Below are positions 36,901 to 46,290 of a stretch of DNA of 64,000 bases, piece by piece; position 1 is the first letter of the stretch; every line of letters starts with the position of its first letter. The stretch comes from Methanococcoides methylutens (GTDB lineage: Archaea > Halobacteriota > Methanosarcinia > Methanosarcinales > Methanosarcinaceae). The stretch is taken from positions 513,687 to 577,686 of the forward strand of contig NZ_JRHO01000014.1 in NCBI RefSeq assembly GCF_000765475.1, read 5' to 3'. Under the pieces are notes generated by a model. That model searched no databases. It had not been told where the DNA came from and worked only from the letters and a program-made list of their open reading frames with translations. A program made the translations under genes and the position numbers.

Positions 36901-39900
36901 ATGAATCAATTAAAAAAACCCAACACGGTAAAAATTTTTGTTGGGATGTTGCTTGTAATGTTATTAATACCAGCAGCATCTGCAACGGATTGGAGTTCTT
37001 TTCAAGAGGACAACTACAATAAAGGATTGACATCAGACAAAGCTCCTATAACCGATCCATATGGAAACGGCATCTCATGGGAGAGCTCGTATACACTCGG
37101 AAGCTCATGGTCAGGTTTCGATAATGCACCTCTGGTAATAGGTAACATTGTATACGTGGCCGGTGACGATAACAGGTTACGGGCACTGTACAAGACCAAC
37201 GGCACTGAAAAATGGGTGACCGCCACAAGCGGTGGCCGCGTGCTCGGAAACATGGCTGCAGGCAACGGCAGTATATTTGTTCCGACCAGCGATGGAAAGG
37301 TGTACGCTATCGATATGAACACAGGTGTTGAGCAGTGGCGGGCAATTGAATCAGGTCAACTGATCACTCCTGTGGTCTATGAAGACAATAAGATATACTT
37401 CGGTAGCTGGGAAAGCAAGAAATATTATTGCTACCACGACAACGGAACAATGTGTTGGAACCGCACTTCTACCAGTGGGGACGGTTACTACTGGGCAGGT
37501 GCTGCGATAGTAGGCGATTACCTGATCTATGGAGACGATGCTGGCGTCCTAACTTCCGTGTATAAAGTTGATGGCACCACTAAGGACACGCTGGACGTAT
37601 CCACTGAATTTGGCGTCACGGCAAATCAGATCAGGTCATCCATCAATTATGTTGAGGATCTGGAACGCATATACTTCACATCCAAAGGCGGCTATATATA
37701 CGCTCTCGGTATGAATCCGGACGGAACCTTCAATACCGCTGACAAGGCTAATGCAAACATCGGTTACAGCACATCCACACCTGCTGTCTATAACGGCAAG
37801 GTGTATGTCGGTAGCAGCAGCTACTTTACCTGCCTTTTCGCAAACGATCTTACGATGGACTGGTGTTTTTCAGTAGATGGACAGATCCAGTCATCCCCTG
37901 TGATCAGTACGGCATACGATGACGGTGATGGCGAGATCTATATCTACTTCACCGAGAACTGGGGAGGAGTAGGCGTACACTGCCTCAACGAAAATGGAGT
38001 TGAGCAGTGGTCCTGGGGTCCGACTGCAAAGACGGAGTTTACCCTGGCCGGTGTGGCAATATCGGACGGCTGGATCTTCTTCGGCACCGATGCCGATTAT
38101 GTGTTCGGATTTGCAACAGATGAGTCACTGCGTGAACCCATAATGCTCAACCCGGGAGATTCCCTGCAGGAAGCGATCTATGGTGCAAACAACGGTGACA
38201 CCATCATGATGGCACCGGGTACCTACAGTGTCTCGTACATAAACAAGAGTGACCTGACCTTCATGGCTGACGGCGGTGAAGTTATCATAACAGGTGGCTC
38301 CAGCATTGCTTTTGGCCTGGCAGACGCAGATGATACTATAGGTTGCGATGCTTCAGGAATAACTTTCAACGGAATTACTTTTAGTGGTTTCAACATGTTA
38401 GTCAAAGACCTTGACTACCCGAAGCCCAATCAGATTGTTAACAATCTGACATATGATGGATGTACATTCTCTGGCAATGATTATTTGTATCTGTATGATG
38501 ACTCAGCTGTACTGGGTTGTACAGTCGATGATCTTGGTCTCAGGGTGTATGGAGACAATGTAAGATTTGAGGACAACATAGGTAGCGCTGGAAGCATAGG
38601 TGACGGGAAAACATGCTCTGGTTTAATCGTAAGGAACAACTCGATCAGTTCATTTGGTATATCCGTAACTTATTCAGAAATGTTAATGGAAGACAATGTT
38701 TTTGAGGCGATTTCGAGTCTTTCCTCCAATGAGGCGGCTATTATTCATGATAATGTGTTCGCCAACAGCAGTGAGTATTTAGATATGGGTGGGCAGGTTT
38801 ACGAGAATACATTTTTGAGTTGTACTATGCTTTCAGGTTCTTACTATACGTCTGGATCTTACTACCTCAATAACTTCATAGACTGCGGCACTATATATAT
38901 GTGTGATTGCGATACGAGTGCTGAAGATATTGGAATTTATAACACGTCCACACCAGTAACCTACACCTATGGCGGTGCAAGTTACACCGGCTATCTCGGC
39001 AACTACTACTCCGAGTATGCAGGCAGTGATGCCGATGGCGATGGCGTTGGTGATAATCCAGTCTCATCCACAAGTACTTTTAGTGAGACTAGCGGTGTTG
39101 ATTCCTATCCACTCATGGGTGCATGGGACGTCGCAACTGACACGATTGAAGAACCGGAAATAGTTCCACAGCCACCTGAAGCCCCCACAGCTTTAGAATG
39201 TTCAGGGGTTGACAGATGCGTATGTCTTAGCTGGGATACACCTGCAAGCGATGAAGCAATAACTTCATTCAATGTTTACAGGGCTACCATTTCAGGAGCA
39301 GAAACACTGTACGAAACAGTTTCTGCAGACACAACTGTATTCGCAGATCATGACGTTACCAACGATCAGACATACTACTATCAGGTAAGTGCTGTCAGCA
39401 GCATTGGAGAAGGAGATATTTCAACAGAGATCACCGGTACGCCTGTTGCAGAGGTTATCAGTGACAGCTGGGAACACTTCATGGGAGATCTGCAGCACAC
39501 AGGATACTCTACTACACCCGGACCTAAGACCAACAATACTATCTGGGAATCAGCAGACATCGATGCAGAAGATGGTGCATCAATCACTATTGCTGATGAT
39601 CTTGGGCTTATGTTCGTGATCAGTGATGCAAAGGAAAGTTCATGGTCCACTGACGGCTATAACAACCTTTCAGCCATCAACCTTGAAGATGGTTCAGTGG
39701 TATGGGATGTCACATTCGGAAATGGTGACAATTACAATTCCATGGATTCATGGTCCACTCCTGCCTACCACAACGGTATTGTATTCACAGCCGGTGATGG
39801 TGCAAGATATGCCAACAACGGTACCCTCAAATGGGGATCACTTCCAATGAACACTAACGGAGGTCCTCTTGTTGCTGAAGGCAAGGTCATTGTGGGCAAC

Positions 39901-41217
39901 TGGGACGGAAAACAGTACTTCTGCTTCGACGAGGAAACAGGAGCTGAGCTCTGGAATATCTCTGTGAATGGAAATGCACAGGGCACCCCTGTTTACAACG
40001 ACGGCCACATGATCCTTACCTCATACGAAGAGGTTAACTGCGTTGACATGGACGGTAATGTGCTATGGACCCAGGCAATTGCTCAAAGTGTCTGTGGTTC
40101 AGCAAGCATACAATATGATAATGTCTACATTACGATCTACGATATGAACTACGGTGCTCAGTACGTATATGCACTGGACGAGTCCACAGGTAATATCGTA
40201 TGGCAGGCAACCATGTCCAATCAGATGATGATGGGTACAGACTGCACACCAGCAGTTGCATATGGATATGTATATGTCACTGCCGGTATGGCTATGATCG
40301 ACCAGAACACCTACTGCTTCGATGCTTTCACAGGAGATAGCGTCTGGGCATCCAGTGAAACTGGATCCTGGTTCACATCACCTGTAGTCTCTGACGGTGT
40401 TGTATATGCAGGCGCAGAGGATTATTTCTCCGGTGCCGGTGGCATGGGATCCTTCACACGCACAGTTGCACTGGATGCATTTGATGGAAGCCTGATCTGG
40501 GAATCTGATGTTGGTGGTTCAACACCGGCACTCTATGATGGAGTACTCTATACAGTAGGCTTCCAGAAAGTGTATGCATTTGGACCAGGTCTTTCCCTGG
40601 TACCCGAAGATGCTTCCGTGATCAAGGGGCAGCAAACCCAGATCAGGATCATGGCAAGCGAATTCCCTGATGGTCTTTCCGGTTACAATCTGACCATCGA
40701 TATTGCCGATCCGGCTGTTGCCGAGATCGTAGATATTGATATTCCTGAATGGGCTACGCTCAATGATTCTTCTTCCATGCCCGGAGCTTCCGTTTTCCTG
40801 AGGGCTGTTGACAGTGGAAAAGGTGTTCAGGCAGGAGCACAGGATGTTGTACTTGCAACCCTTACGGTCTCAGGAAACAGCGTTGGTTCCACGGATCTTG
40901 TTCTTGGCGTTGAAAGGCTGGACGATGACAATGGTGATCATATCGATATGGTTCTTTCAGCAGGAACTCTTGAAGTTATTATGACACCGATACCGGGTGA
41001 GACCATGTCACCACAGGATCTTGACGGTGACGGATGCTATGAAGACCTGACCGGAAACGGCGATTGCAGTTTCGCGGATGTCGTGCTCTTCTTCCATGAG
41101 ATGGAGTGGATCGAGGCAAATATGCCTATGGGATACACTGATTTCAACGGAAACGGCAGGATCGACTTTGACGATGTCATAAAGCTGTTTGACATGGTGG
41201 GCCCTGTGGGACAATAA
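36901..41217 (+). CDS. Giant secreted protein: two propellers, beta-helix, Fn3, cohesin-like domain and canonical dockerin
   Basis: 1438 residues, the largest gene here. Signal peptide 1-28; first propeller 29-405 (DWSSFQEDNYNKGLT); right-handed beta-helix of the NosD/pectin-lyase type 410-735 (PGDSLQEAIYGANNGDTI); Fn3 domain 757-850; second propeller 855-1225 (SWEHFMGDLQHTGYS). The cohesin-like domain is 1231-1360 (FPDGLSGYNLTIDIADPAVAEI). A C-terminal pair of Ca-binding dockerin loops is 1371-1438 (DLDGDGCYEDLTGNGDCSFADV and DFNGNGRIDFDDVIKLF patterns). Unlike the other propeller proteins it lacks the 62-residue module. Cohesin plus dockerin in one chain is the design of an adaptor scaffold. 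Base composition is somewhat more G/C-rich than its neighbours. Confidence 0.85.
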   Translation: MNQLKKPNTVKIFVGMLLVMLLIPAASATDWSSFQEDNYNKGLTSDKAPITDPYGNGISWESSYTLGSSWSGFDNAPLVIGNIVYVAGDDNRLRALYKTNGTEKWVTATSGGRVLGNMAAGNGSIFVPTSDGKVYAIDMNTGVEQWRAIESGQLITPVVYEDNKIYFGSWESKKYYCYHDNGTMCWNRTSTSGDGYYWAGAAIVGDYLIYGDDAGVLTSVYKVDGTTKDTLDVSTEFGVTANQIRSSINYVEDLERIYFTSKGGYIYALGMNPDGTFNTADKANANIGYSTSTPAVYNGKVYVGSSSYFTCLFANDLTMDWCFSVDGQIQSSPVISTAYDDGDGEIYIYFTENWGGVGVHCLNENGVEQWSWGPTAKTEFTLAGVAISDGWIFFGTDADYVFGFATDESLREPIMLNPGDSLQEAIYGANNGDTIMMAPGTYSVSYINKSDLTFMADGGEVIITGGSSIAFGLADADDTIGCDASGITFNGITFSGFNMLVKDLDYPKPNQIVNNLTYDGCTFSGNDYLYLYDDSAVLGCTVDDLGLRVYGDNVRFEDNIGSAGSIGDGKTCSGLIVRNNSISSFGISVTYSEMLMEDNVFEAISSLSSNEAAIIHDNVFANSSEYLDMGGQVYENTFLSCTMLSGSYYTSGSYYLNNFIDCGTIYMCDCDTSAEDIGIYNTSTPVTYTYGGASYTGYLGNYYSEYAGSDADGDGVGDNPVSSTSTFSETSGVDSYPLMGAWDVATDTIEEPEIVPQPPEAPTALECSGVDRCVCLSWDTPASDEAITSFNVYRATISGAETLYETVSADTTVFADHDVTNDQTYYYQVSAVSSIGEGDISTEITGTPVAEVISDSWEHFMGDLQHTGYSTTPGPKTNNTIWESADIDAEDGASITIADDLGLMFVISDAKESSWSTDGYNNLSAINLEDGSVVWDVTFGNGDNYNSMDSWSTPAYHNGIVFTAGDGARYANNGTLKWGSLPMNTNGGPLVAEGKVIVGNWDGKQYFCFDEETGAELWNISVNGNAQGTPVYNDGHMILTSYEEVNCVDMDGNVLWTQAIAQSVCGSASIQYDNVYITIYDMNYGAQYVYALDESTGNIVWQATMSNQMMMGTDCTPAVAYGYVYVTAGMAMIDQNTYCFDAFTGDSVWASSETGSWFTSPVVSDGVVYAGAEDYFSGAGGMGSFTRTVALDAFDGSLIWESDVGGSTPALYDGVLYTVGFQKVYAFGPGLSLVPEDASVIKGQQTQIRIMASEFPDGLSGYNLTIDIADPAVAEIVDIDIPEWATLNDSSSMPGASVFLRAVDSGKGVQAGAQDVVLATLTVSGNSVGSTDLVLGVERLDDDNGDHIDMVLSAGTLEVIMTPIPGETMSPQDLDGDGCYEDLTGNGDCSFADVVLFFHEMEWIEANMPMGYTDFNGNGRIDFDDVIKLFDMVGPVGQ

Positions 41218-41279
41218 GATAAAAAAATGTAGAATAAGCAGTTGAAGAATAAAAAAAGAAGAGAAGTGAAAGAAGAGAT

Positions 41280-41332
41280 AAGGGAATGAAAATGAATATT
41301 ATTAAATTCCCTTTATTCCCTTCTTTCCATCT
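41280..41332 (+). terminator. Terminator after the giant scaffold gene
   Basis: AAGGGAAT and ATTCCCTT arms around an 18-base A/T loop, followed by TATTCCCTTCTTTCC. Long loop, so moderate support. Confidence 0.45.
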
Positions 41333-41403
41333 TCTTTTGTATTTTTTACAACTGTCACAGAAAGCATTTGATGATAAAATATAACGTATTTTAAGGTGAT
41401 ACA

Positions 41404-42213
41404 TTGAAAAATAGATATGGAATTATCGCATCGATTTTTTTAGTTTTTACCCTCATTTTTTCAACCGGTATCTGCATGGGGCTTGCAGGAGCATCTTCCT
41501 CCCTTGTTATCGAACCTTCAGACCAGATATCCCTTGAAGCAGGGGAAACCATGGAACTGTCCCTGAGTGTGGACGAGTTACCCGACGGGCTTATGGGCTA
41601 TTTTCTGACAGTGGAACTGGATGATCCTGACGTTGCCCGGATCGAGAACGTTGACTTCCCTGCATGGGCAAGCCCGAATGACATGTCAGAACTTCCCGAT
41701 TCCTCCGTGTGGCTGAAGGCAGCAGACCTTCAATTTGCCGTAGGAGAAGGAGCTAAAGACACTGAACTTGCAACCCTCACATTAAAGGGAATGGAGGGCG
41801 GCTCTACAGGGATTACGGTAACGATATCCAGGCTGGATGACGAGTCTGAAAACGCGATCATACTCGAAAAAGCGGAATATCCGGAAGAAGAGGAGGAAGA
41901 GGAAACCGGAGATGAAAATCCACCTGCTGATGAGAGTTTCGAATCTTCAAGATCCACAGATCAAAGGAGTAGTTCTAAGGTCGAAATATCGGAAGATGCA
42001 GAATCCGAAAATCCAGAAGAAAGTCAGGATGAAAACTCAGAAAATCAGGTGACGTCCCAAAACCCGGAAACAGAGTCAATTGAAAACGCAAATGTTGAAG
42101 TGGAAGATACCGGTGGAAATACACTCCCAGGGTTCGGATCTGCCCTTTCAGCATCAATTTTCGTGATCATGGGGATTGTCAGTAGAAGATCGACTAAACT
42201 CAGGAGAAAATAA
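41404..42213 (+). CDS. PGF-CTERM-anchored cohesin-like protein (anchoring scaffoldin candidate)
   Basis: 269 residues starting at TTG, supported by AGGTGAT three bases upstream and no suitable ATG. Signal peptide about 1-30; one cohesin-like domain about 33-155 (LPDGLMGYFLTVELDDPDVARI; SSVWLKAADL; ISRLDDESENAI); a long Glu/Ser/Asn-rich linker 158-240; then LPGFGSALSASIFVIMGIV and RRSTKLRRK, a PGF-CTERM anchor. This is the architecture of a bacterial anchoring scaffoldin, with archaeosortase lipid anchoring in place of SLH or sortase. It is followed 14 bases later by a propeller gene that also has a cohesin-like domain. Binding of the dockerin-like modules is inference. Confidence 0.82.
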   Translation: MKNRYGIIASIFLVFTLIFSTGICMGLAGASSSLVIEPSDQISLEAGETMELSLSVDELPDGLMGYFLTVELDDPDVARIENVDFPAWASPNDMSELPDSSVWLKAADLQFAVGEGAKDTELATLTLKGMEGGSTGITVTISRLDDESENAIILEKAEYPEEEEEEETGDENPPADESFESSRSTDQRSSSKVEISEDAESENPEESQDENSENQVTSQNPETESIENANVEVEDTGGNTLPGFGSALSASIFVIMGIVSRRSTKLRRK

Positions 42214-42227
42214 GTGGAGATAAATTC

Positions 42228-44828
42228 ATGGTAAAATTACAGAGAAAACAAACAGGAAAAAAGTTGACACCCGGCAGGTGGTCAGTAAAGGCTAGCATCA
42301 CAATCCTCTTGCTCCTGTTCTGTCTTGGAACCGGTATGGCTGCGGCTCAGGAGATCTACTTTGAACCCGGAGACACGACCCTTGCCGGGGTGGGCCAAAC
42401 AGAAGCACTGAACTTCTACCTTGACCAGTTACCTGCCGGGCTTTCCGGTTATAATCTCACCCTTGGCATAAGCGATCCTTCAGTTGCCAGAATAACAGGA
42501 GTCGAATTCCCTGACTGGTCAGGCACACTACATACGAACTCACAACTTCCAGCAAATTCAATTTGCATCAAAGCTATCGACCTGAACAAAAATGTGAATG
42601 CCGGAGATGCAAATATCCTACTGGGCACGGTGACCGTAGAATCCCTTGCTATTGGGGAAGGGAACATCACGGTATCGATCAACCGTCTGGAAGATGATAA
42701 CGGAAATACATTCCCCGTAGATATCAGGGAAGCAAAAATGTCAGTAATGGACACAGTCGTTGAGCCTAATGGAATACGAAGCATTGAGCCTAATTCTATT
42801 GAGCCGGAAAATGCCTTTACGGTGACTGTTGTACTCTCCGCAGGTGATACGGATGTCGAATCCATATTGCTGGAAGAAAAACTTCCGGATGGATGGACAG
42901 TAACACCTGTCCGGAATGACGGTATGAGTTACTCAATAACAGGTGATCTGCATACCTGGCATGAAACTTCGAATATACTTGAATCTGGAAGCAGTAAAAC
43001 AATAGTCTATGATGTTACCGTACCGGCTGAAACAAGTGGTGGGATCTATAATATTGATGGCTGGTTTTCCGCATATGAAGCGAATAAATTCCCATTGGTG
43101 TATCATCACAACGAAGTCAGCGGTGAAAACACAGTAGAGGTTATCGGCGAGCAGATATTCACTTCCACAGACTGGCCCCTGATCGGCAAAGGCCTGTACA
43201 ACAACGCAGTCACAAGCGACAGGGCACCGATACAGGAACCAAATGATTCAGGATCCTGGTCCACCATGACCCAAGGGGCAGGATTTTCCGGAATAGATGT
43301 ACACCCCCTTGTAGTTGGAGATCTGGTTTATGTGACAACACCGAGTTCCGTATTTGCAGTTGACAGGAACACAGGAGAGATCGAATGGCAAAATGATATT
43401 ATCGAAGGTGCCACCGCTCCTCTGGGAACCCCGGCTTATGGTAATGGGAAATTGTTTGTTACTGCTTTTAGTAAATTATATGCCTATGACGCCATATCAG
43501 GTAATGAGCTATTGAACGTTACTATTGATAGTGAAAACCAGGAATTTACACAGATGAATACTCCTGTTATGTATGAAGATGGCAGGATCTTCTTTGGTGA
43601 ATGGATCCCCTATGGCGAGTATAACCGCAAATACTATTGCTATAATGAAGACGGCACTCTGGAATGGACCTATGTTACTCCTACCGGCAAGGGCTATTAC
43701 TGGGCAGGTTCTGCGGTTGTAGGAAGGTATCTGGTCTTTGGGGACGATGCTCTCCACCTAACATCACTGGACAAATATGACGGAGAAGTTGTTGATGAAA
43801 TAAATGTTTCTGAATTATTGGAAATTGGATACAACGGTGAAAGGGAAGAGATCAGGAATTCCATAACATATAGTCCTGATACGGGACGTATATATTCTGC
43901 CTCCGAAGCTGGGTATTGCTTCTCCATTGGTTTTAATGTAGATGGTACATTCAATACAGCAGATGCTCAGAAATCCTATATAGGAAAAAGCACATGCACC
44001 CCAACTATTTACAATGGCAGAGTATATGTCGGCACAGGCACTCACACAGGAACCGGTGATGTATATTGCCTGAACGAAGAGGATCTCTCGGAAATCTGGA
44101 AGTACACTCCAAACGGTGGTGTACAGGGCTCTCCGGTAATATCAACTGCTTATGATGACGGAGATGGGGAAGTATACATCTACTTCACCACAAATGTCTT
44201 GGATGCAAGGGTCTATTGTCTAAAAGATTATACAGGCAATACTGTGCCTGAACTTCAATGGTATTACGAGGCCCCACCTGAAAAGAATGAATACACACTA
44301 CATGGTGTCACTATAAAGGACGGACGTATATTCTACGGCAATGATCGGGGTTATTTATTCGGGCTTTCCGATGTTGGAAACAATATAGTAACTCCGCCAG
44401 AAGCCAACTTCAGCTCTGATCTGGTTTCCGGATATGCACCGCAGACCGTCCAGTTCACCGACCTGTCCACAGATGCTGCAGGCTGGTCCTGGGATTTTGA
44501 CAACGACGGGATCGAGGATTCCATCGAGCAGAACCCACAGTTCACTTATACAGCTCCTGGAACATACACAGTGAGCCTCACCGTGAACAACGCAGCAGGT
44601 AGTGACACCGAGACCAAGATAGACTACATCGCTGTCAATGACTGGAACCCATGGAATGATCCTGATTCTGAAGGACTTCCAGATGGAACATACATCACTT
44701 TAACAGAGGTGATTGATGCATACAACTGTTTCAGATATGAAACACCTGTACCGGAATCTGGAACGAATATCGATTTTACAACTGTGATCGATATGTATAA
44801 TGCATTCAGATATGGAAATCCGATGTGA
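42228..44828 (+). CDS. Secreted protein: cohesin-like domain, propeller, PKD, dockerin-like module
   Basis: 866 residues, ATG preceded by GGAGAT. Signal peptide 1-41. The cohesin-like domain is 42-175 (LPAGLSGYNLTLGISDPSVARI). A beta-domain of the DUF11/NEW3 kind is about 178-310. The propeller is 315-715 (DWPLIGKGLYNNAVT; close to the first propeller of the giant protein), PKD 724-803 (WSWDFDNDGIEDS), dockerin-like module 805-866. With an interaction domain at each end it could link partners in a chain. Co-transcribed with the anchored cohesin-like gene 14 bases upstream. Confidence 0.86.
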   Translation: MVKLQRKQTGKKLTPGRWSVKASITILLLLFCLGTGMAAAQEIYFEPGDTTLAGVGQTEALNFYLDQLPAGLSGYNLTLGISDPSVARITGVEFPDWSGTLHTNSQLPANSICIKAIDLNKNVNAGDANILLGTVTVESLAIGEGNITVSINRLEDDNGNTFPVDIREAKMSVMDTVVEPNGIRSIEPNSIEPENAFTVTVVLSAGDTDVESILLEEKLPDGWTVTPVRNDGMSYSITGDLHTWHETSNILESGSSKTIVYDVTVPAETSGGIYNIDGWFSAYEANKFPLVYHHNEVSGENTVEVIGEQIFTSTDWPLIGKGLYNNAVTSDRAPIQEPNDSGSWSTMTQGAGFSGIDVHPLVVGDLVYVTTPSSVFAVDRNTGEIEWQNDIIEGATAPLGTPAYGNGKLFVTAFSKLYAYDAISGNELLNVTIDSENQEFTQMNTPVMYEDGRIFFGEWIPYGEYNRKYYCYNEDGTLEWTYVTPTGKGYYWAGSAVVGRYLVFGDDALHLTSLDKYDGEVVDEINVSELLEIGYNGEREEIRNSITYSPDTGRIYSASEAGYCFSIGFNVDGTFNTADAQKSYIGKSTCTPTIYNGRVYVGTGTHTGTGDVYCLNEEDLSEIWKYTPNGGVQGSPVISTAYDDGDGEVYIYFTTNVLDARVYCLKDYTGNTVPELQWYYEAPPEKNEYTLHGVTIKDGRIFYGNDRGYLFGLSDVGNNIVTPPEANFSSDLVSGYAPQTVQFTDLSTDAAGWSWDFDNDGIEDSIEQNPQFTYTAPGTYTVSLTVNNAAGSDTETKIDYIAVNDWNPWNDPDSEGLPDGTYITLTEVIDAYNCFRYETPVPESGTNIDFTTVIDMYNAFRYGNPM
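44640..44828 (+). repeat. 189-bp dockerin-like module, copy 5
   Basis: The most divergent copy: RYETPVPESGTNIDFTTVIDM and RYGNPM, while the first half is unchanged. Confidence 0.9.
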
Positions 44829-44844
44829 AGTGGACCAGTGATCA

Positions 44845-44878
44845 TTGGAGGGTATCCCCTCCAAATTTCTTTTTTACA
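44845..44878 (+). terminator. Terminator ending the surface island
   Basis: TTGGAGGG and CCCTCCAA around TATC, then ATTTCTTTTTT. It separates the island from the convergent kinase genes. Confidence 0.75.
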
Positions 44879-44937
44879 AAACAGAATGAATTTACTACAT
44901 TAGTTTCAAATTCGGAACTTAAAGTAGATCAAACGAA

Positions 44938-46281
44938 TCACAACTCATTCTTACCAAGTTCCAGCCACCTCAAGAAAGTAGCTGAAGACACAGTATCCCC
45001 AAGCCCCACAGTGGACACCGGCTTTTCACAGATAATGGTCGGAAGGACACACACAGAAAACTCCCTGTATTCCCCACATATGCCACCCTCGAACTCATCA
45101 CCATGGATGAGGTCCTGCATTTTACCTGCCTGTATCATTCCTTCTTCACTTCTGGCAAGACCACTAACAGAATCTTCAAGTTGTGACCGCTCAGGCAGTT
45201 CCCCTGATGCTGCAAAAGCTGCCGCACACATAACGCCGAACTGCATGCTCTCCACCTCACGAACCGGGCTGGAAGCCCCTTCTGCAAAAATACTCATCAT
45301 GAAGTTACGGGTATGAAGGACGATCTTCTTCAAGCCCGTTGATGAAGCACACCTCACACAGGCATCGAGGATCGCACAGGCATCCATTTTCCGTACCATG
45401 TCCGATGGAACACCATGCAGTTCAGAAAGCATGACCAGTTCATCCTCGTTCATTCCAATGCTATCCACCGTACCGGCAAGTTCGTTGAAGATGGACACCC
45501 CCATTTCCATGCTCATGAAATGACCCAGTTCAACATGGATGGGGAGATCAGGATTGAGTGCTTTCCAATCCTTTAATTGCGAATGTGCCTTTTCAAAGCG
45601 TTCGGAATAACCGGAACCGTCAGGATAGCTTTTCTGCAACTGGTTGAAACCGGAAATGATAGCCCCATCCATCCCACATACATGGTCACGGCTGTACTCT
45701 TCGAACTCATGAGTGATAGTCAGCTCAGTATTGATATCATCATACGTGGCAATGAAACGGTTTTCTCTGGGCACTATTACCTCTGTGCCAAAAAGATCGA
45801 AACGAGTTCCACTACTAAAATCAAAAACAAAGTGGATTATCTCATTCCCATCCTTGGAAATTGAAGCATCCTGTACAGACTCACCTGAAAAAACAATGTT
45901 CCCGCCTGACATCAATGGCCTTATTGCACCGATATCACCAACTGCATTCATGACGACCTGCTCTGCACCCATATGGGACATGACGTTTGCCATTATCCCC
46001 ATATTACCCCCCAGGCGGACCTCGCTTTTATCGTAATAACGGCCTTTCAGGAAACGGAAAAAATCATCCGAATGAATGAACCACTCCCCGCCTGTGCCCT
46101 GATGCATGTGCAGCACAAGTCCTGCCACAAGATCGGAAAGGGATCTGATCTCTACCGGAGTATCAAAGATCTTTTCCACCAGCTCCTTCTTATCCACCAG
46201 ATCCACCAGGTCAGAGATCTCTTCGGCGGTCATTCGGTACACGGCATCGATGTTAACATTATATCCGCAAAGGACCTTCAT
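44938..46281 (-). CDS. ADP-dependent sugar kinase paralogue (ADP-PFK/GK family)
   Basis: 447 residues. Family features: N-terminal GYNVNIDAVYRM, RLGGNMGIMANVMSHMGA near 90, the Mg-binding region PIHVELGHFM near 245, and the catalytic GLGD in STVGLGDTVSSA near 425. ADP-dependent kinases phosphorylate glucose or fructose 6-phosphate with ADP as donor. It lies 9 bases after the typical ADP-phosphofructokinase gene and is clearly its paralogue, about 40 residues shorter. The catalytic Asp is kept, so it is probably active, but the substrate is not evident; a different sugar or nucleoside is possible. Confidence 0.85.
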   Translation of the reverse strand: MKVLCGYNVNIDAVYRMTAEEISDLVDLVDKKELVEKIFDTPVEIRSLSDLVAGLVLHMHQGTGGEWFIHSDDFFRFLKGRYYDKSEVRLGGNMGIMANVMSHMGAEQVVMNAVGDIGAIRPLMSGGNIVFSGESVQDASISKDGNEIIHFVFDFSSGTRFDLFGTEVIVPRENRFIATYDDINTELTITHEFEEYSRDHVCGMDGAIISGFNQLQKSYPDGSGYSERFEKAHSQLKDWKALNPDLPIHVELGHFMSMEMGVSIFNELAGTVDSIGMNEDELVMLSELHGVPSDMVRKMDACAILDACVRCASSTGLKKIVLHTRNFMMSIFAEGASSPVREVESMQFGVMCAAAFAASGELPERSQLEDSVSGLARSEEGMIQAGKMQDLIHGDEFEGGICGEYREFSVCVLPTIICEKPVSTVGLGDTVSSATFLRWLELGKNEL

Positions 46282-46290
46282 GCAAATCCC

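Noticed and set aside
23501-44828. The five 189-bp repeats as copies of a mobile element
   Set aside because: Each copy is in frame at the 3' end of a gene, ends exactly at the stop codon, and lacks terminal repeats or a transposase.
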